This document shows positions 46,571 through 59,229 of a stretch of 64,000 bases of DNA, piece after piece. The DNA is from Manis javanica. Lineage: Eukaryota > Chordata > Mammalia > Pholidota > Manidae. The stretch's first letter is position 1. Every line of letters starts with the position of its first letter. The notes under the pieces are model-generated. The model ran no database searches, was not told the origin of the DNA, and was given only the letters and a program-made list of their open reading frames with translations. The position numbers were made by a program, and so were the translations under genes. The stretch spans positions 47,499,034 through 47,563,033 of the forward strand of contig NC_133169.1 of assembly GCF_040802235.1 (NCBI RefSeq), given 5' to 3'.

Positions 46571-47405
46571 CTTTTTTCTTGATTATTCCTTTGAATTTTT
46601 GAAAGCTTATATATATTATTTTATTATTCAGACACTAACAGATATCTTCATTTTAAAGATAATTGTACAGTTGTGCTAAGTTCTGCTTTTGCAGAAATTT
46701 ACTACAACTTTCATTTAGATTTTAGTGTCCTGCCACACACTAGTTTTAGTTTTATCATTTTGAATCACTTTATAGTAAATGAGTAAAAATGAATCCTAAA
46801 GCCAAATAGAAAGAAATATAAATTGATTCAATCAAAATATGATCCAGACCTAGGAGTGAAATAATTTTGAGGGAAGGATTGATCTAATAACAGAGAGAAA
46901 AAGTAGTATCCTTTTTTGCTTCAAGGATAGTTACTCATTTTTAGAAAAAAATCTCTTTTGTAAAAAGGCTCTGAACTTGTCTGATTCTCTGTTATATTTC
47001 TGCTAGTGATTGTGAGTCTATTCTTGTATTAATACTTTTATGTACTTTCATAATGGTTATTGTATGTATACATGGTGTGCTCCTGGACTATATACCTCTG
47101 GACATTTAGGGCCATTTCTTATATTGGTTTTATATTCCATTCAGAGAGTAGCATATGCTACGTGTGTTATAAATGCTTACTGGATATCTTCCTGAATTAC
47201 TCTAGCATAGATTACCAGAGTTTTGTAGCCAGAGATACTGCTCAGAGCAGAAAAGAGTACAGAGCAGTACCAAAGGGCACTGGTACTGATTATGGGATTA
47301 CACTGTGTAGATTCTGCTTTCCTCTGATCAAATTTTACAAAGTTGACATGTAGAATTTTAGTCATGTAAGACTGTGGATTTATGGTCGACACTACAAGCA
47401 TTTTA
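46571..47405. other. Intron, nothing recognised
   Basis: No repeat or exon seen. The open frame at 47060-47353 has no motif or splice support. Confidence 0.45.
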
Positions 47406-47620
47406 TATGAAAGAGGCGATGTAGTAGCAAGGGAACCTGAACTTTAGAGTCAGATAGACTTGGGTTTGAAATTGGTCTCTATCACTTATAACTGAGTGAT
47501 CTGGATAAACTTTTCATTCCTTTTTTGTAAACAACGATAATACCATCAGGTTTTAATAAATATTGAGGTTGTGAAGATGTAGTGTTAAGCAGTTAGCACA
47601 GCGGCAGTTGGGCATATCAT
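47406..47620 (+). repeat. MIR SINE, sense
   Basis: 'actttagagtcagatagact', 'tgggtttgaaattggtctct', 'atcacttataactgagtgat' is a good MIR core. Confidence 0.8.
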
Positions 47621-48509
47621 TGAAATCTTCCTAAAATATTTGTCTCATGTTAGTGTTTTCATGCTTTTTTTGAACCTAGCAGATTACAAATAAGAAATGT
47701 AAAGCTGCATAGACAAATGACATTGTATTTTCAGTTTTAGAAGTTAACTGCTTTAATTAAAAAGATTAATTACATTTTCATAAGACATTGTCAAAGAGAA
47801 CAGGTTGTTTATTAACTGACTACCAACTATTCTAAAATGAACTAATACCAGTATCTGCTTCTACTTCAAGCAGCTCCGAAGAATAAAGCAGAGATGAACA
47901 GGTCTCCTGTTGTTTTTCTGATTTTTAACATTAAAAGCTAGCGCACCTGCTGTGAGGATTTGATTTCTGTGGCTGCACATCTTTAAATCAGCCAGGAATG
48001 CATTTTGCACTGTGTAATAATTTCAACTCTCAGATGCTTATGAAGAGCCTTGATTTAATGTTGGAACTTTGTTTACTATTGTTTAAAGAAGATTTGGTCA
48101 TCTTACATTACCATATGTTCCTTTTCAACATAAAAGTAAAATATAAAGGTTTACTCAGTTTTGATGGCTCTCAAATCTTTCTTCGTGTGTGGTCTCATGT
48201 CAGACCTTGGGCCTAATGCTGCTCTGGCTTCGCCATGTACGTACTACAGACTCAGGGAGGTGAGGTCAAGTTCAGGCCCAAATGCTGTTCAACAGAGGCT
48301 AAAGGAAAATTCAAAGAAAATTATTTTAGGAAGAAAAATTTTAGCCTGTTTATAGGTTTAAAGGGAAGGAATTAGCAGGGAAGGAGGAGAAGGCAATTAA
48401 CTCTCAAAAGGCTATGTATTTTGCTTACATAATCTTGGTTTCCTTTTTGTGCATATTATATGAAACCCTTGTTAATGTTAAGATACTTCTTAGGGTTATT
48501 CTTATGAGC

Positions 48510-49140
48510 ACATTTTTACTTTAGAAAGATGTGTGGAGGACACATCATGGAGAGCAGAAATTGGAGTCAAGGAGACCAGTTAAGGAACTTTATTTTAAAG
48601 AAGTCCCTCCCCCACAACAAATGATACAGACTTGAATGTTATAGTGGGAATAAAGAGAGGTCAAAATCTGTGGCTTGAGAACTAATACATATAGTTGTAT
48701 TAGTGTAAGGAAAGGATGTGATTATAGAAAATAACTCTTAGTTTTCTGATTTGGTGACTTAATAGATTGTAGAGTTTTTAAACCAAAAGGAAAAGAAAGA
48801 TGCATGGAGAAAATGACAAGTTTTTGACCCACTGGTTTTATATTATCTGAGGGACATCAGAGGGGAGATTTCTGGTTGGCAGCTGAGGTTTTTTTTTGAG
48901 TTCTGGAGAGATCTAGGCTTGGAAGATAGTTACATTTACTGATTAAATCACTCAGGGAGAATAGTTTGAAGGAGAAGGGAGCAGCACTAAGAATAGAACT
49001 TTGAGGAATATTAACATTGAAGGGGCAAAGAAAGAGTCTTAAAAGGAGGTGTAAACTAAATGGTTAAAGAAATTGGAGAGAAGCCAAGAGAGCAGCACTG
49101 CAGAAGCCAGAGGGAAACAGGCAGGCGAAGGAAGCCGTTC
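48510..49140 (-). repeat. Ancient LINE fragment, antisense (family as at 51.3 kb)
   Basis: Phrases such as 'agatttctggttggcagctg', 'gaatagaactttgaggaata' and 'aaattggagagaagccaaga' belong to a widespread ancient repeat that I associate with L2-class LINEs in antisense. Name uncertain. Confidence 0.35.
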
Positions 49141-49510
49141 GTGTCAGCGGCTGTAGAGAGGTGAGTACCCTGCAGGCCATGCCAAGTGACCAGCAGCAGC
49201 ATAGTCCACACTGAGCTGTGGTATAACATTGGGAGCTTGTATTTTATGCGGTGGAGAAAGACTAATTCAAAATTTTTCTTTCATTATGTACAGAGATATT
49301 TGGAAGCTAAAACTTCATGAAGTTTCAAGTTTAAAGATACTGGCTTAGGGCTGTCAAGTCAAGTGTTCTGTCACAAAAATACAAAGTTCACAGTATTATA
49401 ATAAAAAATCATTCAGGGGTTTATGTGGGTATATTTAGGTTTGTTTAAACTTCTTTAAAATTAATTGTATTTTTCTTTTTTCTTTTTCTTTTCTTTTTTT
49501 TTTTTTTAAG

Positions 49511-49621
49511 AGTTCTTGTCTCTTGGCAGTATCAGTTGGCTGGGAAGGAGGTGTTTATGTACAGACCTGTGGCCACACATTGCATATAGGTTGTCATAAA
49601 TCTTACATGGAATCTTTACAG
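49511..49621 (+). pseudogene. UBR3: UBR3-like exon 2 of 5, RING start
   Basis: 37 codons between 'tttttttaag|' and '|gtaagt': [20 protein letters not shown] then [17 protein letters not shown]. It carries the Cys-Gly-His and Cys-His ligands of the RING-type domain. The residue before the second Cys is Gly; I recall Asp in human UBR3. Confidence 0.85.
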
Positions 49622-49689
49622 GTAAGTAGAGTGAAACATTTCTGGTGGTGTGTATCTTTCTAGGTATCAGATATTTTTACAGCAAATAC

Positions 49690-51060
49690 ATCCCATTTCC
49701 TCTTGAGTGATTTTTCACTGCTTGAACCATCCATCCCGAGAGTTCCTTGCCTCTACAACTTCAGGGATTTCAATTTTTTACTTCACTTTTGCAACTGACT
49801 TCCGTAACTATAATTTTAGACTTTGCTACTCTAGCTTTGAAATACTGTTTTAATACCCTACCACATCCTCTTATTATATTATTCTTCACATTCTCATTTT
49901 CACTGTCAAATGTTTGTTTTGCTTCTGACATGAAGCTCTCTAGTCCTTTAAACCCCTTTGCATTTTTCCTAGCATTAGCTGTTCCCTAAACTTACTTTCT
50001 TGTACTATCCCCATCCTGTTCTTAATACTGATCATTCCATCTACCTCCTTTGATTCTAGACCCAGGCAGCTAGTCCTGCTAGTAAAATTATAAAACTAGG
50101 TGAACTGGTACCTCTACAAGTTTGTAGTTTCCTATAATAGTAGCTTAGACTAGGATCCTGGCCTGTAGATACTACTTATCAATTCATTTGCCTGTCTTTG
50201 ATCAGTTCTCTCTTCTATTTCCTCAGCAGCTATTGCAAACCTTTCCCTCCCTCATCCCAGACTCTTTGCCTAAACCCCAGAAAAGATTGTTGTCTCTCAC
50301 ATACTACCTTAGCTTCTTGCCTTATTTTTCTGTTCTTGATAAATGTCTCTGCATCCCAACCAAACCTTTCCTTTTTACTCCTTGAGGCAGTATTCCTTCT
50401 TCTGTTCAGGAATAATTTTTCTGCTATTGCTCTACTACTACTTTTTCCCCATCACCTCAGAGGCCTTTGATCTATCAGTAGGTAACTTATTTTTCTTCTG
50501 TATCTCCAGTTTCTGCCTACTCTGTCCCTCCTTTTCAGCTCATAAAGACACTCAAGTCCCTGCTATTCAAAATTACTTCGCTTGACCTCACATTCCTTTG
50601 TAGCTGCAGTCTTTCTCCTTCTCTCAGATCATCTTCCTAACAGCATTGTCTACTCTGATTTTAGATCCCTAACTCAGAAACAGTGAATTTTTGCTTTTCT
50701 CTCCCTAATTCTTACCTCTCACATTCAGTCACTTACCAAGTTCTATTGATTCTATCTCCTAAATTTTACTTGATTATATCATGCCTTTGTTATTCCCACT
50801 TAGGCTTTTTGTATATGCCTTCATCTCTCATTTTGACTTTTGCAATTTCTTTCTTACCAGTTTCTTTACTCCAAGTCTAATTTATTCACTACATTAGATC
50901 TTTCTAAGATGTAAATCTGATGACATGTCATTGGCTTAAAAATCCTTCGCTGACTTCTTCCTGACACAATAAAAGTTCACTCTTCTCTGAATGACATTCA
51001 CAGCACTCCATGATCTGGGCTTACCTATTGCTTTCCTTTATCTTCCATCAGCTCAGCATT
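49690..51060 (+). repeat. L2-type LINE, sense, diverged
   Basis: Pyrimidine-rich sequence ending with the L2-like block 'tgacatgtcattggcttaaa', 'aatccttcgctgacttcttc', 'cagcactccatgatctgggc'. Short open frames are common because of the composition. Confidence 0.5.
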
Positions 51061-51124
51061 AATAAGCTAATTAATAGCTCACTAAGCACATTATGCATTT
51101 TTCATACCTTTGTATCCAATTTGT

Positions 51125-52660
51125 TCATTTAACAAATATTTATTCAGTGCCTGCTGTGTTCCAGATACCATGATAGACACTGGGAATACAGCAGTGAAAA
51201 GACAGTTTCTTCCTTAAAGTAGTTTAGTATGTATTACATGAGACAGAAATAAACAGTTGCAGTGTATGTGCTAAGTATTATGAAGTGTGCACAGGGTCTT
51301 ATTAGAACATCTGCAAGTGTTGGAACCTTTGATAAAGTAAGGTGGTTGAGTGATGAGAGAGAAGACGGGGGAAGTAAGTAGGGGTCATATTGTAAAGGGC
51401 CTTGAGGTCCCTGTAAAGAATTTGGAATTCAGACAGATTATTTACAGAGAGCTATTAAAGACTCTTAAGCAGAAATAAGATGTGTTCAGAAAAGCCATTG
51501 CGGCAGTTGTATAGATTGCAGGGGTTGTTGTGGGAATGCAGGAGAATAAAAAGAATGTGGTGATATCATTTACAAGATAAGAGGTGTTGGTGGCTGGGGT
51601 TTAGTCAAGGCAGTGGAGATAGTGAAGGGGTTAGAGATTTGAAATATATTTAACAGTAGAGTCCTCTGGACTTGGTGAGAGAATGCATGTGGAGCATAAG
51701 AAGAAAAAGTAGTTACTGTGAGAGACAATGGTGATCCTTGAAAAACTGTGATGAGGAAAAAGAGTCTCACATTACATAGATCATATTAGCAGTTGTATGG
51801 TTGGGAGACTAGTTAGGAGATAACCAGCAAAGGGGGTAGAAAGAAAAAGTGGATGGAAGGGCTGATGGGATTGATTAAGTTCATATTTGAGGAATCTGAA
51901 GGAGTTGCATGACTTTGTTCTTTCTGAGGTGGGAAATGTAGGTTTATTCAAGTAAAAAGGGGCAAGGCTTGGGTAGGTGAAGGGACTTGACAAGTCAAGT
52001 GGTTGGAAATGGGGATTAGAGGGTGCTTCAGAAGATGTAAGGAGAGATTGCCAGGCAGTATTCATGGCTTAGTTGAGGATGGAAACAGGTTATAACAAGG
52101 AGTTATTTCAATTTCCTCTAACAGCACTCAGTTCGCATGCAGAATTGAAGTCATACATTGGATTAATGCTGTGTGAAGGTTTTGTTAGATACATGTGATT
52201 AAAGGACATATGGATGGGGAATGAGAAGCATTGACAAGAGTTTTTGAAATGGTAGATCATGGTGTGTAGGCAGGATGGGAAAGTCCTGATAAACTGGGAG
52301 AAAAAGGAGGGACTAAAGGTGGTAGGGAGAGTTGGCAATCAGAATGTAAGATGTTTGCATTTTGTATTTCCAGATATGGACAATTTGGGGTCATTGCAGG
52401 ACAAGGGGATGGTCATGGTAATAGGTTCTGGAGTTGGACGTCACTGCTATAGAATTTGGTGAGGTCAAAGAGCTGACTGACTAAGATACAAGACTGACTG
52501 ACTACATACAGACATACATACATGCACAGGAGGATAGCAGGTCTTGGAGTGAAGAGGAAAACTGATCTAGGCACCAAAAGTCTTCAGCGATTGAGGGCAA
52601 TGGATTTCAGAGAAAATGAAGGAAAAGTGTGGTATCATTAAATAAAATGAGCCGCAAAGA
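51125..52660 (-). repeat. L2-type LINE, antisense
   Basis: Starts 'aacaaatatttattcagtgc', the reverse complement of an L2 3' end, then 'ccagataccatgatagacac' and 'gggaatacagcagtg'. It continues with ancient-repeat text ('gggccttgaggtccctgtaa', 'agcagaaataagatgtgttc'). Confidence 0.5.
52480..52530. repeat. GACT/ACAT simple repeat
   Basis: 'gactgactgactac' followed by 'atacagacatacatacatgc'. Confidence 0.7.
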
Positions 52661-52869
52661 CAGAAGAACGCAAGAGTAATAATCTCCAGCCTGCACTGGA
52701 GATGAGAAGGGCACTCAGGTGTAACAGATGTGGGGGAGTGAGTAATGCCTAGTTTGTGGGGAGGCTTCAGGGAACAACCTCATGTCAATCAAGGCAAAGA
52801 GGAGGATCTAGCCTTCTTTGAAATTAAGGCCCTACGGAAACTTAACACAGAATGTCCTTCAGTGACCAG

Positions 52870-53105
52870 GATCCTTGCCCCAACCTTCTAAAAACACTCT
52901 TCTTGTGTATTTTTAAAACTTAGCTCACAAGTCTCCTTCTCTGGGAAGCTTGCTCTGTTGTATTTATTACACTCATTAAAATATTTTTGTTTCTGTTTGC
53001 TTTTAACTGGTTGATGCTTTATGTGAAGATGTGTCTTCCCTTTTTATGTCATCACTGCATTTGACACATGAAAGGAGCTTAGTAAATGTTTGTATAAGTG
53101 GATTT
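52870..53105 (+). repeat. L2 3' end, sense
   Basis: 'agctcacaagtctccttctc', 'ctgggaagcttgctctgt', 'ggagcttagtaaatgtttgt' is the L2 3' end. Confidence 0.65.
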
Positions 53106-53204
53106 AAAAAGACATGGTGTCACATTTTTAAAGATTTGAAAAAATGTCAAAAGGTAAAAAAAAAATAAAATTCAGTTCTTTTTAGTCAAAGTTTTTGAGA
53201 TCCA

Positions 53205-53310
53205 AAGTATAGTCAAATGAGCACCTAGTTAAGAGTTGGGAAACCTAAGTTCATCCTGATGTCACTAACTACCTTTGTAACCATGGGCAGTAAATGCATT
53301 TTCTTTTCTT
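53205..53310 (+). repeat. MIR SINE fragment, sense
   Basis: 'agagttgggaaacctaagtt', 'catcctgatgtcactaacta', 'cctttgtaaccatgggca' match the MIR core. Confidence 0.6.
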
Positions 53311-54222
53311 TGTATCACTTTCTCTCATTATTTTTGTCTTGTTAGTAGTAATGCTCATATTGTAGGATTCATACATATACATTAGTGCATTAAATACAAA
53401 TTTTGAGACAAAGCATTGGGCTAGTGGTAAAATAAGAGACAGACTACTGGGAAAAGATTTATATAGTAGTTAGGACTACACAATAGCAATATTCTTAAAT
53501 TGCAAAGTAGACCTGGGGTGGTGTCAGGCAAAAGAAAGGAACAGATGTAGCAGGCAGAATTCCTGCCTTAAGTTGTCTGTTTAGTCAGCATATATTGTTG
53601 TCTCTTATGAGCAAGAGTTTCCTCCTAAGTGTGTGCACATTATATATCTGTCTCAAAAATTATTTTTCTTCCTCTTCCTATCAGAAGCATCTGAAGTAGA
53701 AGTATTAAATTAATTCACCTCCTATCACACTTATGTTCTGAGTAATTTAACTAAATCTTCCTGCATCAATTAAACCTAAACCCACTGCATAAAATTCAGT
53801 CAGTTTTGTTCAGCAATTAGACACCTTAAATGACACAGCACATTGTTTAGCCTTAATTTACTCTCAAAAACTGCCTATCCTATATCAAAGAATATGGGTC
53901 CTGGGAGAATCTTCCCAGTAGTGATTACAGACTGTGAAAACAGGGGCATGTAGTAAGAGGAAAGAGATCCACTTTAATGTGGCCTACTTTTTGACTTATT
54001 CTTTATCTAAAATCCACATTTCACATTGATTGCATGATGATTTGACTGTCTTATCCTGAATGAAGAGCAACTAAATAAGAGACTTTGTTTGTGTTTTTAT
54101 GACATATATTCGATATATCTTTTTTTGTGTGATTCATTTTATTTACTATAAAAGGTAGTAGTGTCAATTTTGTTTGTGGAATGGTGTTCATCTTATATCT
54201 GTATGTTTATTTCATTTTTTAG
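53311..54222. other. Intron 2-3 of the UBR3 copy, right part
   Basis: Nothing recognised until the pyrimidine tract and AG before exon 3 at 54223. Confidence 0.5.
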
Positions 54223-54423
54223 AATGACCAGGTTCTCCAGGGCTTCTCGGTGGACAAAGGAGAATTCACGTGTCCTCTCTGTAGGCAGTTTGCTAACAGT
54301 GTCCTTCCTTGTTGTCCTGGAAGCAATGTGGAAAATAACGTCTGGCAATGTCTTAGTAACAAAAGCATCCAAGATCTCATAAAGGAAGTGGAGGAGCTGC
54401 GGCGATGGCCGGGAGCCTTCCCA
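54223..54423 (+). pseudogene. UBR3: UBR3-like exon 3 of 5, RING end
   Basis: 67 codons between 'catttttta g|' and '|gtaagc'. Contains FTCPLCRQFANSVLPCCPGS with the last CxxC zinc ligands, then NVENNVWQCLSNKSIQDLIK and EVEELRRWPGAFP. From memory, human UBR3 has Tyr, Pro, Arg-Pro and Gln-Gly-Arg at the positions now Cys, Val, Cys-Leu and Arg-Arg-Trp. Two of these (Arg to Cys, Arg to Trp) are CpG decay changes. Confidence 0.85.
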
Positions 54424-55665
54424 GTAAGCATCAGTGTGAGGCCGAAATATCCTGGTTGACTCAGCTCTGCTTTTCAGCTTTCATTTTCGTTCTGTTTCTA
54501 AATTACTGCAGAACTTTGTACATTTAGTAGAAATTGCTTTTAGGGGCTTTTCTCCTCTGTTTGTGGTTATTAAAAACAAAAATAAGAGTAACAGAACAAA
54601 TTATAGAACCAAAGGCATTAGAACTAAAGGATGTACTTTTCCATAGTCTGAATTGTTATAGTTTTAATATGTATCTTCCAGATCATAAAATCCTATCAGC
54701 TTAGATATGGTTACACTCTTTTAAGATTTTGAAATATTTAACAACAAAGCCAAACAAACAAATTACATACATGTATCTTGCAATGTAAAGCACAATCTAA
54801 ATACATAAAAATATACCAATTAGGCACATTAGATTTAGATGATATATTTCCACACACATGCATACTTTATGTGTGGGCAATTATAGATTTACACACGTGT
54901 GAATGCATATCTTTGTATTGGAGAAATAATTGTGTACTTGATTGAACCATTCACCATAAGTCAGTCAATTTTACTGTGGGATCTGGTGTAAGTGAACTCC
55001 TCTTTAATCTCATCCAGTCAGATTTGTTTATTTGATTTAAATTCTTAAATATTTCACCTTCATTATAGATCTATGATATGGTCGCTGAGAGAAGTGACAG
55101 CTGTGTCTGTTCTATGGAGTAAATTTATGAAAGCTATGAATATTTGACTTTTGAAACAGAAATTCATCATTGAAATCTGCTCAGAAAGCTTTCTCTCCTG
55201 GCATTTCCTTTTCTCAGTTGAAGACTGTTCTTATTGTGTGTGTGATTATTTTCTTTATAAACTGAAATTTTTGTGTTAATAATAGGCTTAAAGTAAGGGA
55301 TATTGATATTAGTCTTTGAAAAATGTATTCAAATGAAAGTGCAGTTTTTTATAAATATGGAAACTGTTCTAAAATATACTTTTAAAAACATCCACTTATT
55401 TGTTTAGGATATAAATTTATGTGGTTAGTTCATGGTTGGATTATAGTGTTACCAATCACAATGTAGAATTATAATGAAAGATCTCTAAAATAAGAGAAAA
55501 TGTTTCTTGATCTGTTTTACATTTGTGCACTAAATATAGTAGATAGCTAATGTACATTTGACTTTTTAATTTCCTAGTGTGTTTATATGATAAACATTGT
55601 ACTATTAAACTATTAGAGAAAATGAATATAAATAAATTTTACATGTATGTTTGCATTTTTGGCAG

Positions 55666-55802
55666 TCAGAAAGCAACTTAAGTAAAAAAATGGAATCTGT
55701 AATGAAAGACATCAAAAATACCACTCAGAAGAAATACAGAAACTATAGCAAGATCCCAGGCTCACCAGACAATGATTTTCTCTTTACATATTCTGTTGCT
55801 AG
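55666..55802 (+). pseudogene. UBR3: UBR3-like exon 4 of 5
   Basis: 45 codons plus 2 bases between 'tttttggcag|' and '|gtaggt': SESNLSKKMESVMKDIKNTT, QKKYRNYSKIPGSPDNDFLF, TYSVA and the first two bases of an Arg codon. The codon is completed by the first base of exon 5. Confidence 0.85.
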
Positions 55803-56584
55803 GTAGGTAATAATAGTATACATGTCTGTATTTAGTTATTAGAAGTAATTGGTTTTATTATTGTCATTCATATTTATTTGAGGAAAGGATGCCTTTTTTA
55901 AATGTTGGTTGACATTATGGCTAGTTTTAAAACCTCCTAAAAGTATGAAAGTGTAGTTTTCCTTCATTTTCTGAAGTTTTTATTTTAATGAACTATTAGG
56001 TTAAGCTTTATTAAACATTATATGATATGTGGGAAAAAATATAGTAGCATTTGGGGACAGATACCTACCTCAATGCATGTGAATATTATATATACAGCAT
56101 GTTGTTAAGAAATCCCTATTGAAGTACTGCCCAAAAGTGGTAATACTGAGAATTAAAAGATTGTAATATGTAAACCACTTTAATTTATTTAAAAAAAAGT
56201 AAGAAGATCTTACTTTGTTTCATTTAAGCTAATGAAAGATCTAGTAATATCCAAAAATACTACAGGTAGTTTAGAAAATCAGGTAAGGGAGAAAAGCAAG
56301 AGAACTGGCATGTTCTAAGCCTCTGTTAGTGGCCAGCAGCAGGCTCAAGAAAACAGAGGTGAGTACTTTTCATTTTTCAGATCCAGTAGAATTAGTCTGA
56401 TTGACTGAATATGTGTTCAGTACCTAAGAAACAGTTCCAAATAGGAATTTTAGAAAACTTAATTGAATGAGAACCATAACAAAAATGAAACTGGGGAGAA
56501 GTAGGTACAATTAAGAACTTAAAAACACATTTTGCCAGCATCAGCATTGTAGACCCTGGATATCTCTAGATACATACTTAATGT

Positions 56585-56705
56585 TTTCTCCAAGTACTAT
56601 TTATTACATAATAGGTAAAATGTAGAGAGATAATGTGATTTGAAGTCATGCAGCAAATTACTGGCAGAATAGGACTGGAATTCAAATCTTGAATAAAGGT
56701 CTAAA
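56585..56705 (-). repeat. MIR SINE fragment, antisense
   Basis: 'gtcatgcagcaaattactgg', 'cagaataggactggaattca' is an antisense MIR core. Confidence 0.55.
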
Positions 56706-59144
56706 ATATGTGGAAGTTCTTCTATTCTGTCCTAAGAAGGAGGAGTTAGCTTGAGCTGACTCTGGTATGGATGAAGATATTTTTTTCTCTGAAAACCAGT
56801 AACTTGTTCAGACAGTAGGTGGTAAGCTATACCAGTATGTGTTTGAGTGTCTCTGTGTATGTATATATACCCATTTCTTTTTCAAATTATAGCTCTAAAA
56901 ATAGAAGTTAGTGTCGACATGGGGTAGAAGGGAAAGGCAGACCCTGGTCATGTAAATAGAAGCTGGGACATGGAGGAGTTTTTGTCTGGGATTTCCAGGT
57001 GGCCACTATGGGAATCTGGAAGCAGTCCTTCTCATCATTCTTTCCAGTGTAGAGATTTTCTCTTTTTTCCCCTTCCAAACTAATTTGAAGGTATTTGTGT
57101 TAGAAAATACAGAAAGTAGAGTCTGTTTTTCTCTGAGAACAAGAAGGCCCAGAAAACTCCTGCTGCCAGGGCATCTTATTCTTACAGCATCCATCCAGGG
57201 GGACAGGAGCAGAACACTGTGCTGGGATTTTCAGCAGTGAGGGAAAATCAGACGTGGGGCATGTGCCGCAGTTGTGTTGTTTCTTTCCTCCAGGAAGTGT
57301 CAAAGGAACAATTTTGATGAAATGAAATATGGGCAGGCTGATGGTTAGGGCCTCTGACATATGGATTTTTATCCTTTGGATAGGTAGTTTTTGTGTTTTT
57401 AACTCACGTGAAAAGTTGTGTTGGAGATCTTCCAAACATAATCAGAAATAATTACATTTAGTAGTTTTCTTTCAGTTATTCTTTAAAATAAAATTCTTGG
57501 TAACATGTTTGTCATCCTTTAAAATATCTTACTTGATGATTAAATAAACAGAATTGTTCTTGTATTTATATTTTAATGAATATTTTGTCAAAGTATGTTG
57601 AAATAAAGGTTGGTATTCTGGTTCTAACATTCATTTATAGTAATTGATCATGTTTCTGTAGCTCTTTTAAAAGTACGATTTAGGAAATCTTAGTTTTAAT
57701 AAGAGAATATAACCATTAATTTTTTTCTACAGATTAGGCAACAGAAGATTTGTGAAAACAAAATGTGTTGATCTCATTTATGTTCCCCTTGATGAAGGAA
57801 CACATGCTGGTCTCCGCTCACTTTCTGTCCACTGATGTGAAATCCTTGTCCCTGCTTCCTTGCTGGTAGGTTTTTAGAAGTTCAGTGAGCAATGCAAATC
57901 GCCTGAAGGGTGGAAAGTTCCCTAGTCACACAGATGCCCTTATCAGCAGCAACCAGATGGAACTCTGAGCAGGAAGATTATCAATATTAAATTGTCCCCC
58001 CCACCCAGTACAGAGCATTAAAGCATTCCTTCAGAAATGGGTGGCAAACATACAGACTTAGGAATATTATTTTTAACAGTTTGTATTTTTAAGTAAATAC
58101 ATGAAAATAACATTTCAGACATTGTGTATTCAAAATAAAATGAAAACAGTTCAAAATGTTTTGTTTTAAATCAAATAAGGTATTTTTCTTGAATTCACTT
58201 GCCAAGTGCAAGCTTGAAACTGCCCTGTTTTGTTGTTAAGATGGGGGAAGTCTAACCACGAGTGTTAAATGCATATCTTAGATATAAACTAGCTTATTCA
58301 TCTTTAATTGTGGCAACTAAATGTGTGTTTTTTATTAGTTGAAGTAAAAATACAACTTATGTTTCTGAATTTTCATTTATTTTGGCAAAATTGGCTATTT
58401 TACTGTTACTGTTTTTGTATAAATCTGTGAATTCTGCATCAATTTGATTTTTGAAATATTAATTTAACAATTATTTCTATCCTGTAAGCTAATAATCACT
58501 AAGTACTATAAATTCAGATCTGTATGAATGGTACTGATGTTTAGCAGTGTTAATAGTTACACTATATATTTTAATTAAACTGTAATATTAGAAGTCCATG
58601 AAAGAGACTGCCGTTAATTAAATGTGTTGTTCATAGCTGCTTTAGTGTTAGTGATTTTGTTTCTTAATACTGATTTCTAGATACCATCTAAGCTCCAACG
58701 AGTGACAACCATTTCTCTGCTAGGAAAATTGGTATGCCTTTGTGTCTTATATGACAGAAACTACCTAATTAGTGGCTTACAGTTGGAGTGCAAATGCTTT
58801 CATCAGATTCATATGCAGGTTTATGAAATGTGTTACAGTATTTTTCTTAAGGCCTACATTCTAGTATTTGCCAACAGTTGAGGTTTTGCAACAATTACAC
58901 CATAACGTGTGCAGTTATGCAGGTGGAAATATGAACATGTAAGTAAGGGTAGATGAACTGTTTCCCTTTTTAGTTTTAAATACATAAAACATGATTATTA
59001 CTGATATTGCATATACTATACTTTAGCAAATAATAAAGTTGAAGAACTTTACTATTTGGGTTGATTCAGACATATCAATAAAATAAATTTTAAAATATTG
59101 CTTCAGCCTAATGACTAAGATATATTTTAATGTTTTACTTACAG
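56706..59144. other. Last intron of the UBR3 copy
   Basis: Mostly unremarkable intron. The minus-strand open frame at 57435-57100 has no motif. A pyrimidine tract plus AG at 57732 is followed by 'attaggcaacagaagatttg'; I could not match it to a UBR3 exon. Confidence 0.45.
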
Positions 59145-59229
59145 AACCAATTTGGAACTTGAATTAATTCATCGAGGAGGCAATTTGTGCTCAGGTGGTG
59201 CAAGCACAGCTGGCAAAGGGTCTTGTTAA
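59145..59229 (+). pseudogene. UBR3: UBR3-like exon 5 of 5, with stop
   Basis: Acceptor 'tttacttacag|' then R-TNLELELIHRGGNLCSGGAS TAGKGSC followed by TAA at 59227-59229, immediately before the donor gtaagt (59230). In UBR3 the protein continues with Leu-Asn-Gln here. Loss of a single T from 'tgtttaa' would explain the stop, since the exon is one base short of the phase I expect. Confidence 0.8.

Larger units (their letters stand above)
44720..59229 (+). pseudogene. UBR3: UBR3 partial genomic copy, RING-region exons
   Basis: UBR3 is a large E3 ubiquitin ligase of the N-recognin family. Five exons with retained introns lie here in the right order: 44720-44845, 49511-49621, 54223-54423, 55666-55802 and 59145-59229. 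Donors are GTAAGT or GTAGGT-like, phases are compatible, and introns measure 4,665, 4,601, 1,242 and 3,342 bp. The RING cysteines and histidines are still present (TCGHTLH, GCH, TCPLC). Against the human protein as I remember it there are about a dozen amino-acid changes in some 180 codons, several of the CpG-to-TpG type, plus a missing acceptor before exon 1 and a TAA closing exon 5. I see no other UBR3 exons upstream, where OR and L1 sequence lies instead, or downstream. Best read as a decayed segmental duplicate; the true locus with sequence errors is the alternative. Confidence 0.7.

Noticed and set aside
54161-54459. Alternative open frames over the UBR3-like exon 3
   Set aside because: Off-frame or antisense readings, or the true frame extended past the splice sites.
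57733-57880. A further UBR3 exon after the acceptor-like site at 57732
   Set aside because: The translation shows no match to UBR3, and exons 4 and 5 already join in phase without it.
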